Below, in pieces: positions 43,384 through 51,381 of a stretch of 64,000 bases of DNA. Source of the DNA: Chthonomonas sp. UBA1950. GTDB lineage: Bacteria; Armatimonadota; Fimbriimonadia; Fimbriimonadales; Fimbriimonadaceae. A model generated the notes under the pieces. It searched no databases. It was not told the DNA's origin and saw only the letters and a program-made list of their open reading frames with translations. A program made the position numbers and the translations under genes. The first letter of the stretch is position 1. Each line of letters starts with the position of its first letter. The DNA lies in contig DDEQ01000047.1 of assembly GCA_002336105.1 (NCBI GenBank), positions 1 to 64,000 on the forward strand, in the 5' to 3' direction.

Positions 43384-44412
43384 ATGGCAAAAGCAAAACT
43401 AGAATATATTTGGTTGGACGGCTATAAACCCGTTCAAAGCCTTCGTAGCAAGACAAAAATCGTTTCTGACTTCTCGGGCAAGCTCGAAGACTGTGAACTC
43501 TGGTCATTCGATGGCTCATCGACCGAACAAGCACCAGGGGGCTCTTCTGACTGTCAGTTGAAGCCCGTTTTTATTTGTGAAGATAGCGAGCGATCAAAAC
43601 TCGGAACACCTTCCTACTTGGTCATGTGCGAAGTCAACAACGCAGACGGTAGCGCTCACGTTTCCAATGGTCGCGCAACCATCGACGATGACGACAGCGA
43701 TTTCTGGTTTGGTTTCGAACAGGAATACTTCCTTTACGACGTAGACACCAACCTTCCTTTGGGCTTCCCTGCAAATGGATATCCTCGCCCACAGGGTCCC
43801 TACTACTGCAGCGTTGGCGCTCGAAATGCCTACGGTCGAGAGATCGTCGAAGAGCATCTTGAGCAGTGCCTGGCGAACGGCCTCAACGTTGAAGGAATCA
43901 ACGCGGAAGTTGCCGCCGGTCAGTGGGAGTTCCAAATCTTCGCAAAAGGTGCACAGGCAGCTGGCGACCAGGTTTGGGTTGCACGCTTTCTGCTTGAGCG
44001 AATTGGTGAGAAGTACGGCGTTTATGTGAACTGGCACTGCAAGCCACTCGGTGATACCGACTGGAACGGTAGCGGTATGCACGCAAACTTCTCGAACACC
44101 GCACTGAGATCTGCCGGAAGCAAGGATGTCTATGACAAGATTTGCTCCGCCTTCGCACCAGATTCAGTTATCAAGGAGTGCATCGCTGCTTATGGTCCAG
44201 ACAACCATATGCGACTCACCGGTAAGCACGAGACTCAGTCGATCGACAAGTTCTCTTACGGCGTTTCTGACCGTGGAGCTTCGATCCGAATCCCTCTTGG
44301 TGCAGTCCAAAAGGGTTGGAAAGGTTGGTTGGAAGATCGCCGACCAAACTCTGCCGCCGACCCATACAAGGTCGCGTCGGTTATCATCAAGACCGTCAAA
44401 TCTGCTTCGTAA
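43384..44412 (+). CDS. glutamine synthetase, type II (eukaryote-like)
   Basis: 342 residues from the ATG at 43384; the frame extending to 43213 has no family similarity. AKLEYIWLDGYKPVQSLRSKTKIV opens a GSII N terminus, and FGFEQEYFL, GINAEVAAGQWEFQI and NGSGMHANFS carry the metal and ATP-binding residues. DRGASIRIPLG near the end matches the catalytic region. GSII (about 340-370 residues) is short and lacks the adenylylation region of GSI. It forms glutamine from glutamate, ammonia and ATP. It is followed by a clean terminator and stands alone. Confidence 0.94.
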   Translation: MAKAKLEYIWLDGYKPVQSLRSKTKIVSDFSGKLEDCELWSFDGSSTEQAPGGSSDCQLKPVFICEDSERSKLGTPSYLVMCEVNNADGSAHVSNGRATIDDDDSDFWFGFEQEYFLYDVDTNLPLGFPANGYPRPQGPYYCSVGARNAYGREIVEEHLEQCLANGLNVEGINAEVAAGQWEFQIFAKGAQAAGDQVWVARFLLERIGEKYGVYVNWHCKPLGDTDWNGSGMHANFSNTALRSAGSKDVYDKICSAFAPDSVIKECIAAYGPDNHMRLTGKHETQSIDKFSYGVSDRGASIRIPLGAVQKGWKGWLEDRRPNSAADPYKVASVIIKTVKSAS

Positions 44413-44429
44413 ATTCTCCGGTCCTCACC

Positions 44430-44460
44430 AAGTCCATCCGTTTTTCCAACGGATGGACTT
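44430..44460 (+). terminator. intrinsic terminator of the glutamine synthetase gene
   Basis: AAGTCCATCCG (44430-44440) pairs with CGGATGGACTT (44450-44460), followed by TATTTCTTT. It abuts the stop of the next, convergent gene. Confidence 0.85.
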
Positions 44461-45500
44461 TATTTCTTTGTTGCATGAATCGGCTTGATAAGGCCGAATA
44501 GGTCCTTCACATCATTCGAATCTGGAATGAGTTCGACCTGGGTTCCGATCCCGTGCATTTTCGCTAGCTCGTACACAACCTTCAATACTGATAGGTCTTG
44601 CAGAGCAAAGCCAACGGAGTCAAAAAGGGTGACTTCTTCTTCAGTCTCTCGTCCAATAGCCTCTCCGCGAATCACCGAAAATAGTTCTATAACTGCGATG
44701 TCAGGGCGATGCTGAATTTCCCCTTCAACTCTGCTTTGTGGCTCGAATTCGACGACAATCCGGCTCCGGTCAAGTATCGTGTTTTCAAGTTCGGTTTTGC
44801 CCGGGCAATCGCCGCCAATCGCGTTGATGTGCATCCCGGGCTCTATCATCCGGTTCGTCACAATCGTTGCTAGATTCTTATCTGCGGTGCAGGTTGTGAT
44901 GATGTCGGCACCATGAACAGCTTGCTCTGTATTGTCGCAAGCTTCAAGACGGATATCTGGGAAGCTCGCTAGGTTAAGGCAGACCTTTTTGGTTGCAAGT
45001 GGATCAATATCGAAGAGCGTGAACTCCTTGATTCCCATTCCGAAATAGAACGCTAGAATCTGGAATTCAGCTTGGGCACCGTTCCCAATCAGGGCAAGCC
45101 TCTTCGAGTCTTTTCGTGCCATCTTCTGAGCTGCGAGCAGACTGACCGCGGCAGTTCGAATGCCCGTGAGAATGGTCATTTCGCTGACCATGACTGGGTA
45201 GCCTGACTCGACGCTCATCAGTGCGCCAAAAGCCATGACGGTTGGAAGCTTGTGGTCGCGGGGGTTATACGGATGCCCATTGACGTACTTGAAAGCGTAA
45301 TCTTTAGCATCGCCGACCGGCATGAGCTCCAGAACGCCGACATCGTGCGCATGATGAGCCGTTCGAGCGACCTTTGTGAATTCCTCCCAGCGCCAGTAAT
45401 CTGCCTCGACCGCGCGAGTGACATCGAGCAAAATCTGCTCTATTCCGACCCGCTCGACGAGCAGCCGTAGATTCGTGACATCCAAGAATATCGAGTGCAT
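44460..45500 (-). CDS. ornithine cyclodeaminase/mu-crystallin family protein
   Basis: 346 residues. The Rossmann motif is LALIGNGAQAEFQ near 140, and MVSEMTILTGIRTAA near 103 contains the substrate Arg region of the family. AINAIGGDCPGKTEL near 227 carries the catalytic Asp. The closest character is ornithine cyclodeaminase, converting ornithine to proline plus ammonia with bound NAD, but the family also includes ketimine reductases and alanine dehydrogenases. It converges on glutamine synthetase, and the pair may both relate to nitrogen metabolism, though no operon exists. Confidence 0.88.
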   Translation of the reverse strand: MHSIFLDVTNLRLLVERVGIEQILLDVTRAVEADYWRWEEFTKVARTAHHAHDVGVLELMPVGDAKDYAFKYVNGHPYNPRDHKLPTVMAFGALMSVESGYPVMVSEMTILTGIRTAAVSLLAAQKMARKDSKRLALIGNGAQAEFQILAFYFGMGIKEFTLFDIDPLATKKVCLNLASFPDIRLEACDNTEQAVHGADIITTCTADKNLATIVTNRMIEPGMHINAIGGDCPGKTELENTILDRSRIVVEFEPQSRVEGEIQHRPDIAVIELFSVIRGEAIGRETEEEVTLFDSVGFALQDLSVLKVVYELAKMHGIGTQVELIPDSNDVKDLFGLIKPIHATKK

Positions 45501-45505
45501 CCAAC

Positions 45506-46036
45506 CTAGTCTACAGTCGCTTGGAGCTTTTCCGCATGAAGACTGTCATTTTGAAGTCGCCAGATCGTGTATGTATTCGCAGTTGCGATGGTCGCCTCTA
45601 GAGCAAAGCCGCCATAAGAATGGGCAAGTAGATTGTTAACTAGCCACAATCCGGTGCAGGCAAGCATGCAGAGCCGAAACGGAACTCCTGCTAGCCAGAA
45701 CATTCCGTAGATTGACAGTAACGTGCTTATCACAGGGATCATGTCCGCCCAGGAACGAACTGTGAATGAGGCAAGGATGCCGGTTGCCAGTACGAGCGGT
45801 AACGCTAACCACTTGGTTTTCGTTTTGAGCGAGAGAATGTTTCGGGCTAACCCTATGCAATTGCTTGCTGCCGCAGATGGGTGGTGAAGCAAAAAGAAGT
45901 GCAGGGCGTACGCGCATACCTGAAACGAATTGATGACCTTCATGCGGTCGTCTCGTTTCTGAAGAAAAGAAAGAACGCCGAACACAAAGGCGACGTAGCC
46001 TACGAGTTGTGGGGCAGAGAAGATGTCGGTAGGCAC
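45506..46036 (-). CDS. YgjV-like inner membrane protein
   Basis: About 176 residues from the GTG at 46036. The frame starts at 46099, but that portion overlaps the terminator-like hairpin of the upstream gene. The N terminus PQLVGYVAFVFGVLSFLQKRDDRMK, followed by NSFQVCAYALHFFLL, matches the YgjV family of small membrane proteins. Four or five hydrophobic helices follow. The function of the family is unknown. It begins 5 bases before the ornithine-cyclodeaminase-like gene and is likely co-transcribed. Confidence 0.75.
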   Translation of the reverse strand: MPTDIFSAPQLVGYVAFVFGVLSFLQKRDDRMKVINSFQVCAYALHFFLLHHPSAAASNCIGLARNILSLKTKTKWLALPLVLATGILASFTVRSWADMIPVISTLLSIYGMFWLAGVPFRLCMLACTGLWLVNNLLAHSYGGFALEATIATANTYTIWRLQNDSLHAEKLQATVD

Positions 46037-46076
46037 TTGTCTGATTGTGTATGAGATTTGGCTCAAACAAGACAAA

Positions 46077-46105
46077 CCCCCGGCGACAGAAGTCTGCACG
46101 GGGGT
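46077..46105 (-). terminator. GC-rich hairpin terminator after the copper-amine-oxidase-N-domain gene
   Basis: On the minus strand a CCCCCG...CGGGGG stem with inner GCAGA/TGT pairing is followed by TTTGTCTTG. A smaller hairpin (46108-46129) precedes it. Together they separate the gene at 46152 from the YgjV-like gene. Confidence 0.6.
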
Positions 46106-46151
46106 CTCATGGACCGGGGGGATTAGGTCCAGGGTTTGCCATCTGCCAGGG

Positions 46152-47177
46152 CTACTGGCGTTCGATGGTCAAGTCTTTTGTGATCTGGACTCCAAGTTGC
46201 GAACCTTCCTTCACGATGACGTCTGTCGCGTGGGAGGCAGGCTTTTCGGCTGATCCAACTACGAATCCGAGCAGTCCGCCTAGGAGCGAGTTCTCAAGGG
46301 TCCTGTTAGAGGTCAAGCCAACCAGTAGCCCAGCGCCAGCACCGTAGGCAGCGTATTTGCCTCGGTTGTCTTCTTTTTTGAGTTCAGCGGTCAGGCGTCC
46401 ACGGCTGTCACGCGATATAGATTTGTCGTCGAGACCGATCAGGGTTGCCTTGATCGCTTGTTTCTGACCATTCGGCAACATAATGCTGTCGAACTTGAGT
46501 GAAAGCAGACCAGGTTCCTTATCTTGCTGTGGGGTCGCCTTTTGAACGTGACCTAAGATCTTCGTGCCAGAAGGAAGGTTAGGAAATGCCTTCGTATCGG
46601 AGACAATGGTTCCCTCAAAATCGTCGCCCTGCTTGGAAAAACTCGATGAGAGCTGTCGATTGATCTTGATCGGCAAGATTGTGCCTTGTTCGATCATGAT
46701 CGGTTCAGCTCGATGAACGGGCCGCTCTAGGTCGTTTTCATGCCCAGTATTTCGCTTCGTATGGACCGAAACAAGGTCCTCAGTGGCGTCCCATTGAACA
46801 TGGGCTCCAAGCGACTCACTGATAAATCGTAGCGGAACCAGCGTTGTCCCATCAATCAGCTTTGCAGGCACGTCCATTCGCTGGTCTGCACCATTGACAG
46901 TGGCAACCGGATTACCGATTTGCAGTCGAATCTCCTTGTCCCCCTTCGTTGCGTAAACCTCTTGGGTTGCATCGTTCCAGTTAACCCAGGCACCTAATTC
47001 TTCAAAAACGCCACGTAGTGGAACCATGACGCGACCGTTCATTTCTTGCGGTTGTGCTCCAAGGAACTGAACCGGGTTTCCATTTACATTAACTCGCACA
47101 ATATCGACTTTCGCGATACTCATGGACGCTAAAGCGGTAGCCATTAGGGCGATTGTTCCTTTTGTGAAATTAACCAT
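46152..47177 (-). CDS. copper amine oxidase N-terminal (stalk)-domain protein
   Basis: 341 residues from the ATG at 47177, with GGAGGAAA upstream; the frame extending to 47306 has no signal. Signal peptide (MVNFTKGTIALMATALASMSIA) is followed by two copies of the Cu-amine-oxidase N-domain pattern: VNGNPVQFLGAQPQEMNGRVMVPLRGVFEELGAWVNW and the repeat MDVPAKLIDGTTLVPLRFISESLGAHVQW. The central half is a beta-rich part (LPIKINRQLSSSF and LPSGTKILGHVQKA), and a glycine-rich segment near 310 (AAYGAGAGLLVGL) resembles an outer-membrane lipoprotein glycine-zipper. It is a periplasmic or surface protein of unknown ligand. Confidence 0.8.
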   Translation of the reverse strand: MVNFTKGTIALMATALASMSIAKVDIVRVNVNGNPVQFLGAQPQEMNGRVMVPLRGVFEELGAWVNWNDATQEVYATKGDKEIRLQIGNPVATVNGADQRMDVPAKLIDGTTLVPLRFISESLGAHVQWDATEDLVSVHTKRNTGHENDLERPVHRAEPIMIEQGTILPIKINRQLSSSFSKQGDDFEGTIVSDTKAFPNLPSGTKILGHVQKATPQQDKEPGLLSLKFDSIMLPNGQKQAIKATLIGLDDKSISRDSRGRLTAELKKEDNRGKYAAYGAGAGLLVGLTSNRTLENSLLGGLLGFVVGSAEKPASHATDVIVKEGSQLGVQITKDLTIERQ

Positions 47178-47226
47178 TTTCGTTTCCTCCCAGGATGTTT
47201 CCTGTGAAGGCATAGACATCTTGAGG

Positions 47227-47285
47227 CACCGATGGGTTCCGGCAGACGGGGCGTAAGTCCCATATTTGAACCTAATCGACTCGCC
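47227..47285 (-). promoter_or_regulatory. possible structured 5' leader of the copper-amine-oxidase-N-domain gene
   Basis: On the minus strand GGCGAGTC (47285-47278) pairs with GACT-TA-CGCC (47259-47250), giving an 8-base stem with a 2-base bulge. Its loop holds GGTTC (47272-47268), complementary to GAACC (47239-47235) in the loop of a second small hairpin (47244-47227). This suggests a kissing-loop fold about 50-110 bases before the start. It is not a riboswitch class I can name. Confidence 0.3.
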
Positions 47286-47390
47286 TTTTGATGGACATAA
47301 ATGCAAATTTATTAAATGCTAACTATTGACGATTAGTATTGAAAAAACACAATTACAATTTAATCTTCTAATTGAAAATGGAGTGCGAGA

Positions 47391-48239
47391 TTACTCAAAC
47401 ACAGCTGTCCGATTTCCGTATCGCATTACTCTTCCTTCTACGTGAAGGCGCACCGCTTGTGCAAGCACACGACGTTCCACATCTCTCCCTCTACGTACCA
47501 GGTCCTGAACGTTATCCTTGTGGCTTACCCGTGTGACCTCTTGATGAATGATTGGGCCTTCATCGAGTTCTGGAGTAACGTAATGCGCTGTAGCGCCGAT
47601 TAATTTGACCCCTCGTGAATGAGCCTTGTGATAGGGCTTGTCTCCGATGAACGCTGGCAGGAACGAGTGATGAATATTGATGATCGTAGGGGCTCGGTCG
47701 AGAAAATCGCCTGAGATAATCCGCATGTACTTTGCGAGAACAACAAGTTCAATGTCGTGGTCGCGTAGCAACTGTAGCTGTTCCTTTTCGATTTCTTCTT
47801 GGTTGTTCGCGTCAAATGAGAGGCAAACGAACTCGGCTCCAAAGTTCTTAGCTAAATCAGCAAGGTCGGGACGATTTGCCACTACTAGCGGAATTTCCAC
47901 TTTCAGTTCACCTGTCTGCGCTCTCCATAAAAGGTCGAGGAGGCAGTGATCTTGTTTTGTCGCGAAGATGGCGACTTTGGGTCGGTCATCAGAAAAAACG
48001 AGCTTCCAGTCGGCTTGTACTAATCGCGCAAGATGCTCGAATTTCCCGTGAACATCCTCTTTGGCCAATCGAAATCCTTCAAGATCCCATTCGACTCTGC
48101 TGAGGAATTCGTTTGCTTCGAAGTCGGTATGTTGGTCGGATGAAATGATGTTTCCGCCGTGCGACCACACAAAATCAGCCAGCTTTGCGACAATGCCACG
48201 TTGCTCTGGACAGCGAACAAGAAGGGTTGCGGTTTTCAT
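47391..48239 (-). CDS. purU: formyltetrahydrofolate deformylase
   Basis: 282 residues. N-terminal ACT domain (MKTATLLVRCPEQRGIVAKLADFVWSHGGNI) and a C-terminal formyltransferase fold; INIHHSFLPAFIGDKPY near 200 contains the conserved HSFLPAF with the catalytic His-Asn region, and GVKLIGATAHYVTPELDEGPIIHQ near 225 is the remaining active-site segment with Asp. It hydrolyses 10-formyl-THF to formate and THF, supplying formate for PurT. The gene begins 20 bases after the stop of the AraC-type gene upstream, on the same strand. Confidence 0.95.
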   Translation of the reverse strand: MKTATLLVRCPEQRGIVAKLADFVWSHGGNIISSDQHTDFEANEFLSRVEWDLEGFRLAKEDVHGKFEHLARLVQADWKLVFSDDRPKVAIFATKQDHCLLDLLWRAQTGELKVEIPLVVANRPDLADLAKNFGAEFVCLSFDANNQEEIEKEQLQLLRDHDIELVVLAKYMRIISGDFLDRAPTIINIHHSFLPAFIGDKPYHKAHSRGVKLIGATAHYVTPELDEGPIIHQEVTRVSHKDNVQDLVRRGRDVERRVLAQAVRLHVEGRVMRYGNRTAVFE

Positions 48240-48259
48240 CGGAATACGATTAGCAATAG

Positions 48260-49150
48260 CTATTTTGCTGGACTTGGTACCGGTGCCGAGACAACACCGA
48301 GATTCGGACGAGTTTCTCCGTCAGTTGAACATCGTTCACGGTATGCCGAAGGGGTCAAACCTGTATCTCGACGAAACGCTGTGGCAAAATATTGGCTTGT
48401 CGTAAAGCCGAGTCGGACTGAGATTTCGATGACAGAAAGATCCGTTTGAGCGAGTAAGCGCTTCGCTTCGATCATTTGCCGGCTACGAATCCACTCGCCG
48501 GGCGATTGCCCGAGTTCTTGTCGAAAAACTCGAGTGAGCCAGACCGTTGAAACCTTGAGCTTGCGTGCCACTTCGTCGACAGATCTAGGACGAGATTCCT
48601 CGTCAAAGAATGCCTTCATGGCTCGTCGCACAAGGTAGTTGGGCGCCTCGTTTCCTTGAGCTGTGTTCGCATTTCTGGCAAGAGAGAAGCAGAGTAGATT
48701 AATCAAAGATTGCGCGCAGTCATCTCGATAAGGTCGTGGCTGGTTATGTTCTTCAAAAAGTCGGATAACCAGTTCGCCAGTTTCGGATGCGCCGGGATGG
48801 TGTCCACCAAAACCTGGCTCGTTGGTTGCTGCTTTTGCCGAAGCAGGGAGTTGGTCTGGCTGAATATGAGCCGTGTAATACTCGCATGGTTGCAAGGTCG
48901 CATCAACGGAGCCATGAGGAACTCCTGGCATCATCACAACAACGTCGCTAGAGTGAATCTCCACAAGGTCCTCTCCAATCCACCAGTCTAGCCTTCCTCT
49001 GACAATGTAACAGACCTCGATCGTATTGGGATGGAAGTGACCCTCATGGCCGCCAGGAAGACCTACATGGTTCACCATGTGATATATCCAGGCGATAGGC
49101 GGCACAGTGTTTGGAAATTCAAACACAGTCACTTGCTTCGTCGGGTTCAT
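48260..49150 (-). CDS. AraC-family transcriptional regulator with cupin sensor
   Basis: About 296 residues from the ATG at 49150 (a TTG at 49159 is an alternative). The N-terminal half is a cupin-type domain (GHEGHFHPNTIEVCYIVRGRLDW with His, then SSDVVVMMPGVPHG). The C-terminal two helix-turn-helices are intact: EVARKLKVSTVWLTRVFRQEL and ISVRLGFTTSQYFATAFRRDTG. It usually responds to sugars or other small molecules. Co-directional with purU; targets are unknown. Confidence 0.9.
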   Translation of the reverse strand: MNPTKQVTVFEFPNTVPPIAWIYHMVNHVGLPGGHEGHFHPNTIEVCYIVRGRLDWWIGEDLVEIHSSDVVVMMPGVPHGSVDATLQPCEYYTAHIQPDQLPASAKAATNEPGFGGHHPGASETGELVIRLFEEHNQPRPYRDDCAQSLINLLCFSLARNANTAQGNEAPNYLVRRAMKAFFDEESRPRSVDEVARKLKVSTVWLTRVFRQELGQSPGEWIRSRQMIEAKRLLAQTDLSVIEISVRLGFTTSQYFATAFRRDTGLTPSAYRERCSTDGETRPNLGVVSAPVPSPAK

Positions 49151-49291
49151 AGTGTTCAATTATGGAAAGTATTTGGCCGTAAGTGAGTATTGAAAACGAA
49201 CATACTGAGCGTTTTTGAAAGAGCCCTTCAAAGGTATTGGACCTAGGACCGTTGAACACCGTATTAACCCTTGCCGTCAGAAGTGACTGTT

Positions 49292-49606
49292 ATGCAAAAC
49301 GGTATCGATAAAGCAAAAGAAACTATCGACAATGTGTTCGGAGCCGGAACCTCAGATAAAGTTGAGGGCAAGGGCGAGAACCTCGTTGGGAAAGTCAAAG
49401 AGACTATCGGTAGCGCGACTGATAACAAACAGCTTGAAACAGAAGGTCAAGCACAACAGGCAGAAGGGATTGCTCATGAAGCTCTGGGTGCCATCAAGGG
49501 TGCAGCGGAAACAGTCGTAGACGCTGTTGTCGAAGGTGCGCACAAGCTCGGCGATGTTGTATCGCACGCTATAAAGAAGAATCAGGACGACGACGATTCA
49601 AAGTGA
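49292..49606 (+). CDS. CsbD-like stress protein
   Basis: About 104 residues from the ATG at 49292 (a GTG-like extension to 49271 adds seven residues). DKVEGKGENLVGKVKETIGSATDNKQLETEGQAQQAEG is the CsbD signature, a short amphipathic helix-rich protein induced by general stress in Bacillus and others. A second helical part follows, rich in Ala, Val and Gly (AIKGAAETVVDAVVEGAHKLGDV), which makes it longer than the standard about 60 residues. Function is unknown. It is followed 48 bases later by a DUF1328 gene. Confidence 0.8.
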   Translation: MQNGIDKAKETIDNVFGAGTSDKVEGKGENLVGKVKETIGSATDNKQLETEGQAQQAEGIAHEALGAIKGAAETVVDAVVEGAHKLGDVVSHAIKKNQDDDDSK

Positions 49607-49654
49607 GTGTCTACGTCACTTAAGATCACATTGATACAAGAAAAGGAGGTTGAG

Positions 49655-49813
49655 ATGCTTCACTACGCAGTTGTTTTTCTCATCATCGCAATCGTCGCTG
49701 CAATCCTCGGCTTTGGAGTCATTAGTGGAACGGCAGCGTGGATTGCAAAAGTCTTGTTCCTGGTGTTTATCATCGGGGCGATCATAAGCTTCCTCACCAG
49801 GAAGAGGGTTTAG
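49655..49813 (+). CDS. DUF1328 small membrane protein
   Basis: 52 residues from the ATG at 49655, which has AAAGGAGG nine bases upstream; the frame starting at 49607 is not used. Two hydrophobic helices (AVVFLIIAIVAAILGFGVIS and AAWIAKVLFLVFIIGAIISFL) with a short basic tail match the DUF1328/UPF0391 (YtjA) family. It is often next to CsbD and other stress genes. No biochemical role is known. Confidence 0.85.
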   Translation: MLHYAVVFLIIAIVAAILGFGVISGTAAWIAKVLFLVFIIGAIISFLTRKRV

Positions 49814-49815
49814 AC

Positions 49816-49852
49816 AAAGAGGAGCTACCTTGAATAAGGTAGCTCCTCTTTT
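49816..49852. terminator. bidirectional-type terminator
   Basis: AAAGAGGAGCTACCTT (49816-49831) pairs with AAGGTAGCTCCTCTTT (49836-49851), with a GAAT loop and T-run. It closes the CsbD/DUF1328 unit and also lies at the stop of the opposing FAD-oxidoreductase gene. Confidence 0.9.
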
Positions 49853-51381
49853 CATTTGAGCACTTGCTTGTCAGCAAGAAGCTTTTGTTTCAGTTTTTCG
49901 TAGTCAATTCGTTGGACTGCTCTTCGTTCATCGATCGATTGGGCAGCGATGGTCGCGGCTGACTGCCCGAGAACCATAAAGACTGGTTCCATACGGATTG
50001 ATCCGTAGGCTATGTGAGAGGCGGACAGGCAAACTGGAACGACGAGATTCGTCACTTCGGCAGGTTTTGGAACGATAGATCGAAACGAGATCGGATAAGG
50101 TGGGAATCCGCCGACCTCAACATTGCCTTCGTTTCTCACAACCCCATCAATGAGAATCCGTTGGCAGTTATGCGAATCCATTGTGTACGCAGCCATTCCA
50201 ACAGGCTCTTGCACAACCCGTTTGCCGGTGCATTCAGCTTCGGTCATCACATAATTCGAGATCATTCGACGGGCTTCTCGGATGTAAAGTTGGTGTGGCC
50301 ACCCACCCGTCTCCACAAATTCATCGGTAGGTAATCCGTAAGCGGAAACCGTCTTTCGGACCGAGTCAGGGAGACTCTTGTCGTTCGCTAGAAACCACAT
50401 AAGCCCTTGCTGATAGTTCACATGATCCTGAAAGATGGCTTCTCTCTGAACATAGTCCGATTCCGGCCAGCAATCGCTTCCACCAATATTGTCAGTGCTG
50501 ATAGCACCGAAGTTATTGGTGTCGGTCTTTCCGTTCGGCATTTCGATGGTCAGACTAAGAACATCGAAATGACCGCTAAGGATATAGCGTTTAAGGAGTT
50601 CGTATCGGCTCGGGTCATATCCTTGCGGTTTGGGGAAAGCGATTCGGTCTGACGATTTCGTCAAACACATTCGAAAGTTGTAAGCCTGGACATGCTTGTC
50701 GCCCGACCCTATAGGAGCAAGTTTGGCGTCGGATATTCCTTTGACGATGCCACTTTCCGGAACTCCAGGAACAACGTACGGGTCAACAGTTGCGTAAAAG
50801 TTGTGGTTCGGGTGAAAGGTTTGAACTCCGTTGAAAGTCTCCCCGTAAACCGAGTTAGCCTCGCGTCCAACTGTGTAACTAACACCAGCGCGGGCCATCA
50901 AATCCCCTTCGTATGTGGCATCGATATAAACCTTTGCCCGATAGATCGTCCCATCTTCCATGACGATCTCTTTGATCTTAGTTCCTTCCTTTCTCACCAA
51001 AAGTAGCCGTTGATCAAATCGGACCGGGACATGAGCTTCCCTCAACATTTCGCGGAAGGTCTGCTCTGCTACATGAGGTTCAAAAGTCCAATGCTCAGCT
51101 GTCCCGTAGTGTTTGCCTAACCGTTGGTAGAACTCTCGCGAGATGCCTCCAATTGCGCTTTTGTTTCCGATATCGGTAGCTCCGAGACCGCTGGAAGTGA
51201 GGCCGCCTAGATGCTTACCAAATTCGGCGATGATCACGGATTTTCCCATCCGTGTTCCTTGGACAGCCGCAACCACGCCTCCAGAGGTTCCGCCATACAC
51301 GCAGAGGTCTGTGTTGATCACTTGGCGGACGGGCGGTTTTGTTGGTGGTGCGTAGTAGCGAGGAACGTCTGCGGTCATCAC
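49852..51381 (-). CDS. FAD-dependent oxidoreductase
   Basis: 509 residues, FAD_oxidored-type. The dinucleotide motif near residue 28 is VYGGTSGGVVAAVQGTRMG, followed by IIAEFGKHLGGLTSSGL, typical of succinate dehydrogenase/fumarate reductase-like flavoproteins of unknown substrate in this family. No signal peptide is visible. The start is GTG 51381 (4-base overlap with the GH16 stop) or ATG 51378. Last gene of the GH16 locus; probable role in oxidising a sugar-derived compound. Confidence 0.85.
   Translation of the reverse strand: MMTADVPRYYAPPTKPPVRQVINTDLCVYGGTSGGVVAAVQGTRMGKSVIIAEFGKHLGGLTSSGLGATDIGNKSAIGGISREFYQRLGKHYGTAEHWTFEPHVAEQTFREMLREAHVPVRFDQRLLLVRKEGTKIKEIVMEDGTIYRAKVYIDATYEGDLMARAGVSYTVGREANSVYGETFNGVQTFHPNHNFYATVDPYVVPGVPESGIVKGISDAKLAPIGSGDKHVQAYNFRMCLTKSSDRIAFPKPQGYDPSRYELLKRYILSGHFDVLSLTIEMPNGKTDTNNFGAISTDNIGGSDCWPESDYVQREAIFQDHVNYQQGLMWFLANDKSLPDSVRKTVSAYGLPTDEFVETGGWPHQLYIREARRMISNYVMTEAECTGKRVVQEPVGMAAYTMDSHNCQRILIDGVVRNEGNVEVGGFPPYPISFRSIVPKPAEVTNLVVPVCLSASHIAYGSIRMEPVFMVLGQSAATIAAQSIDERRAVQRIDYEKLKQKLLADKQVLK

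Noticed and set aside
47227..47285. c-di-GMP-I riboswitch call
   Set aside because: Only loose resemblance (AAAGGC and GGGAC...GCC); the tetraloop and receptor pattern of the class is absent, so no class is assigned.
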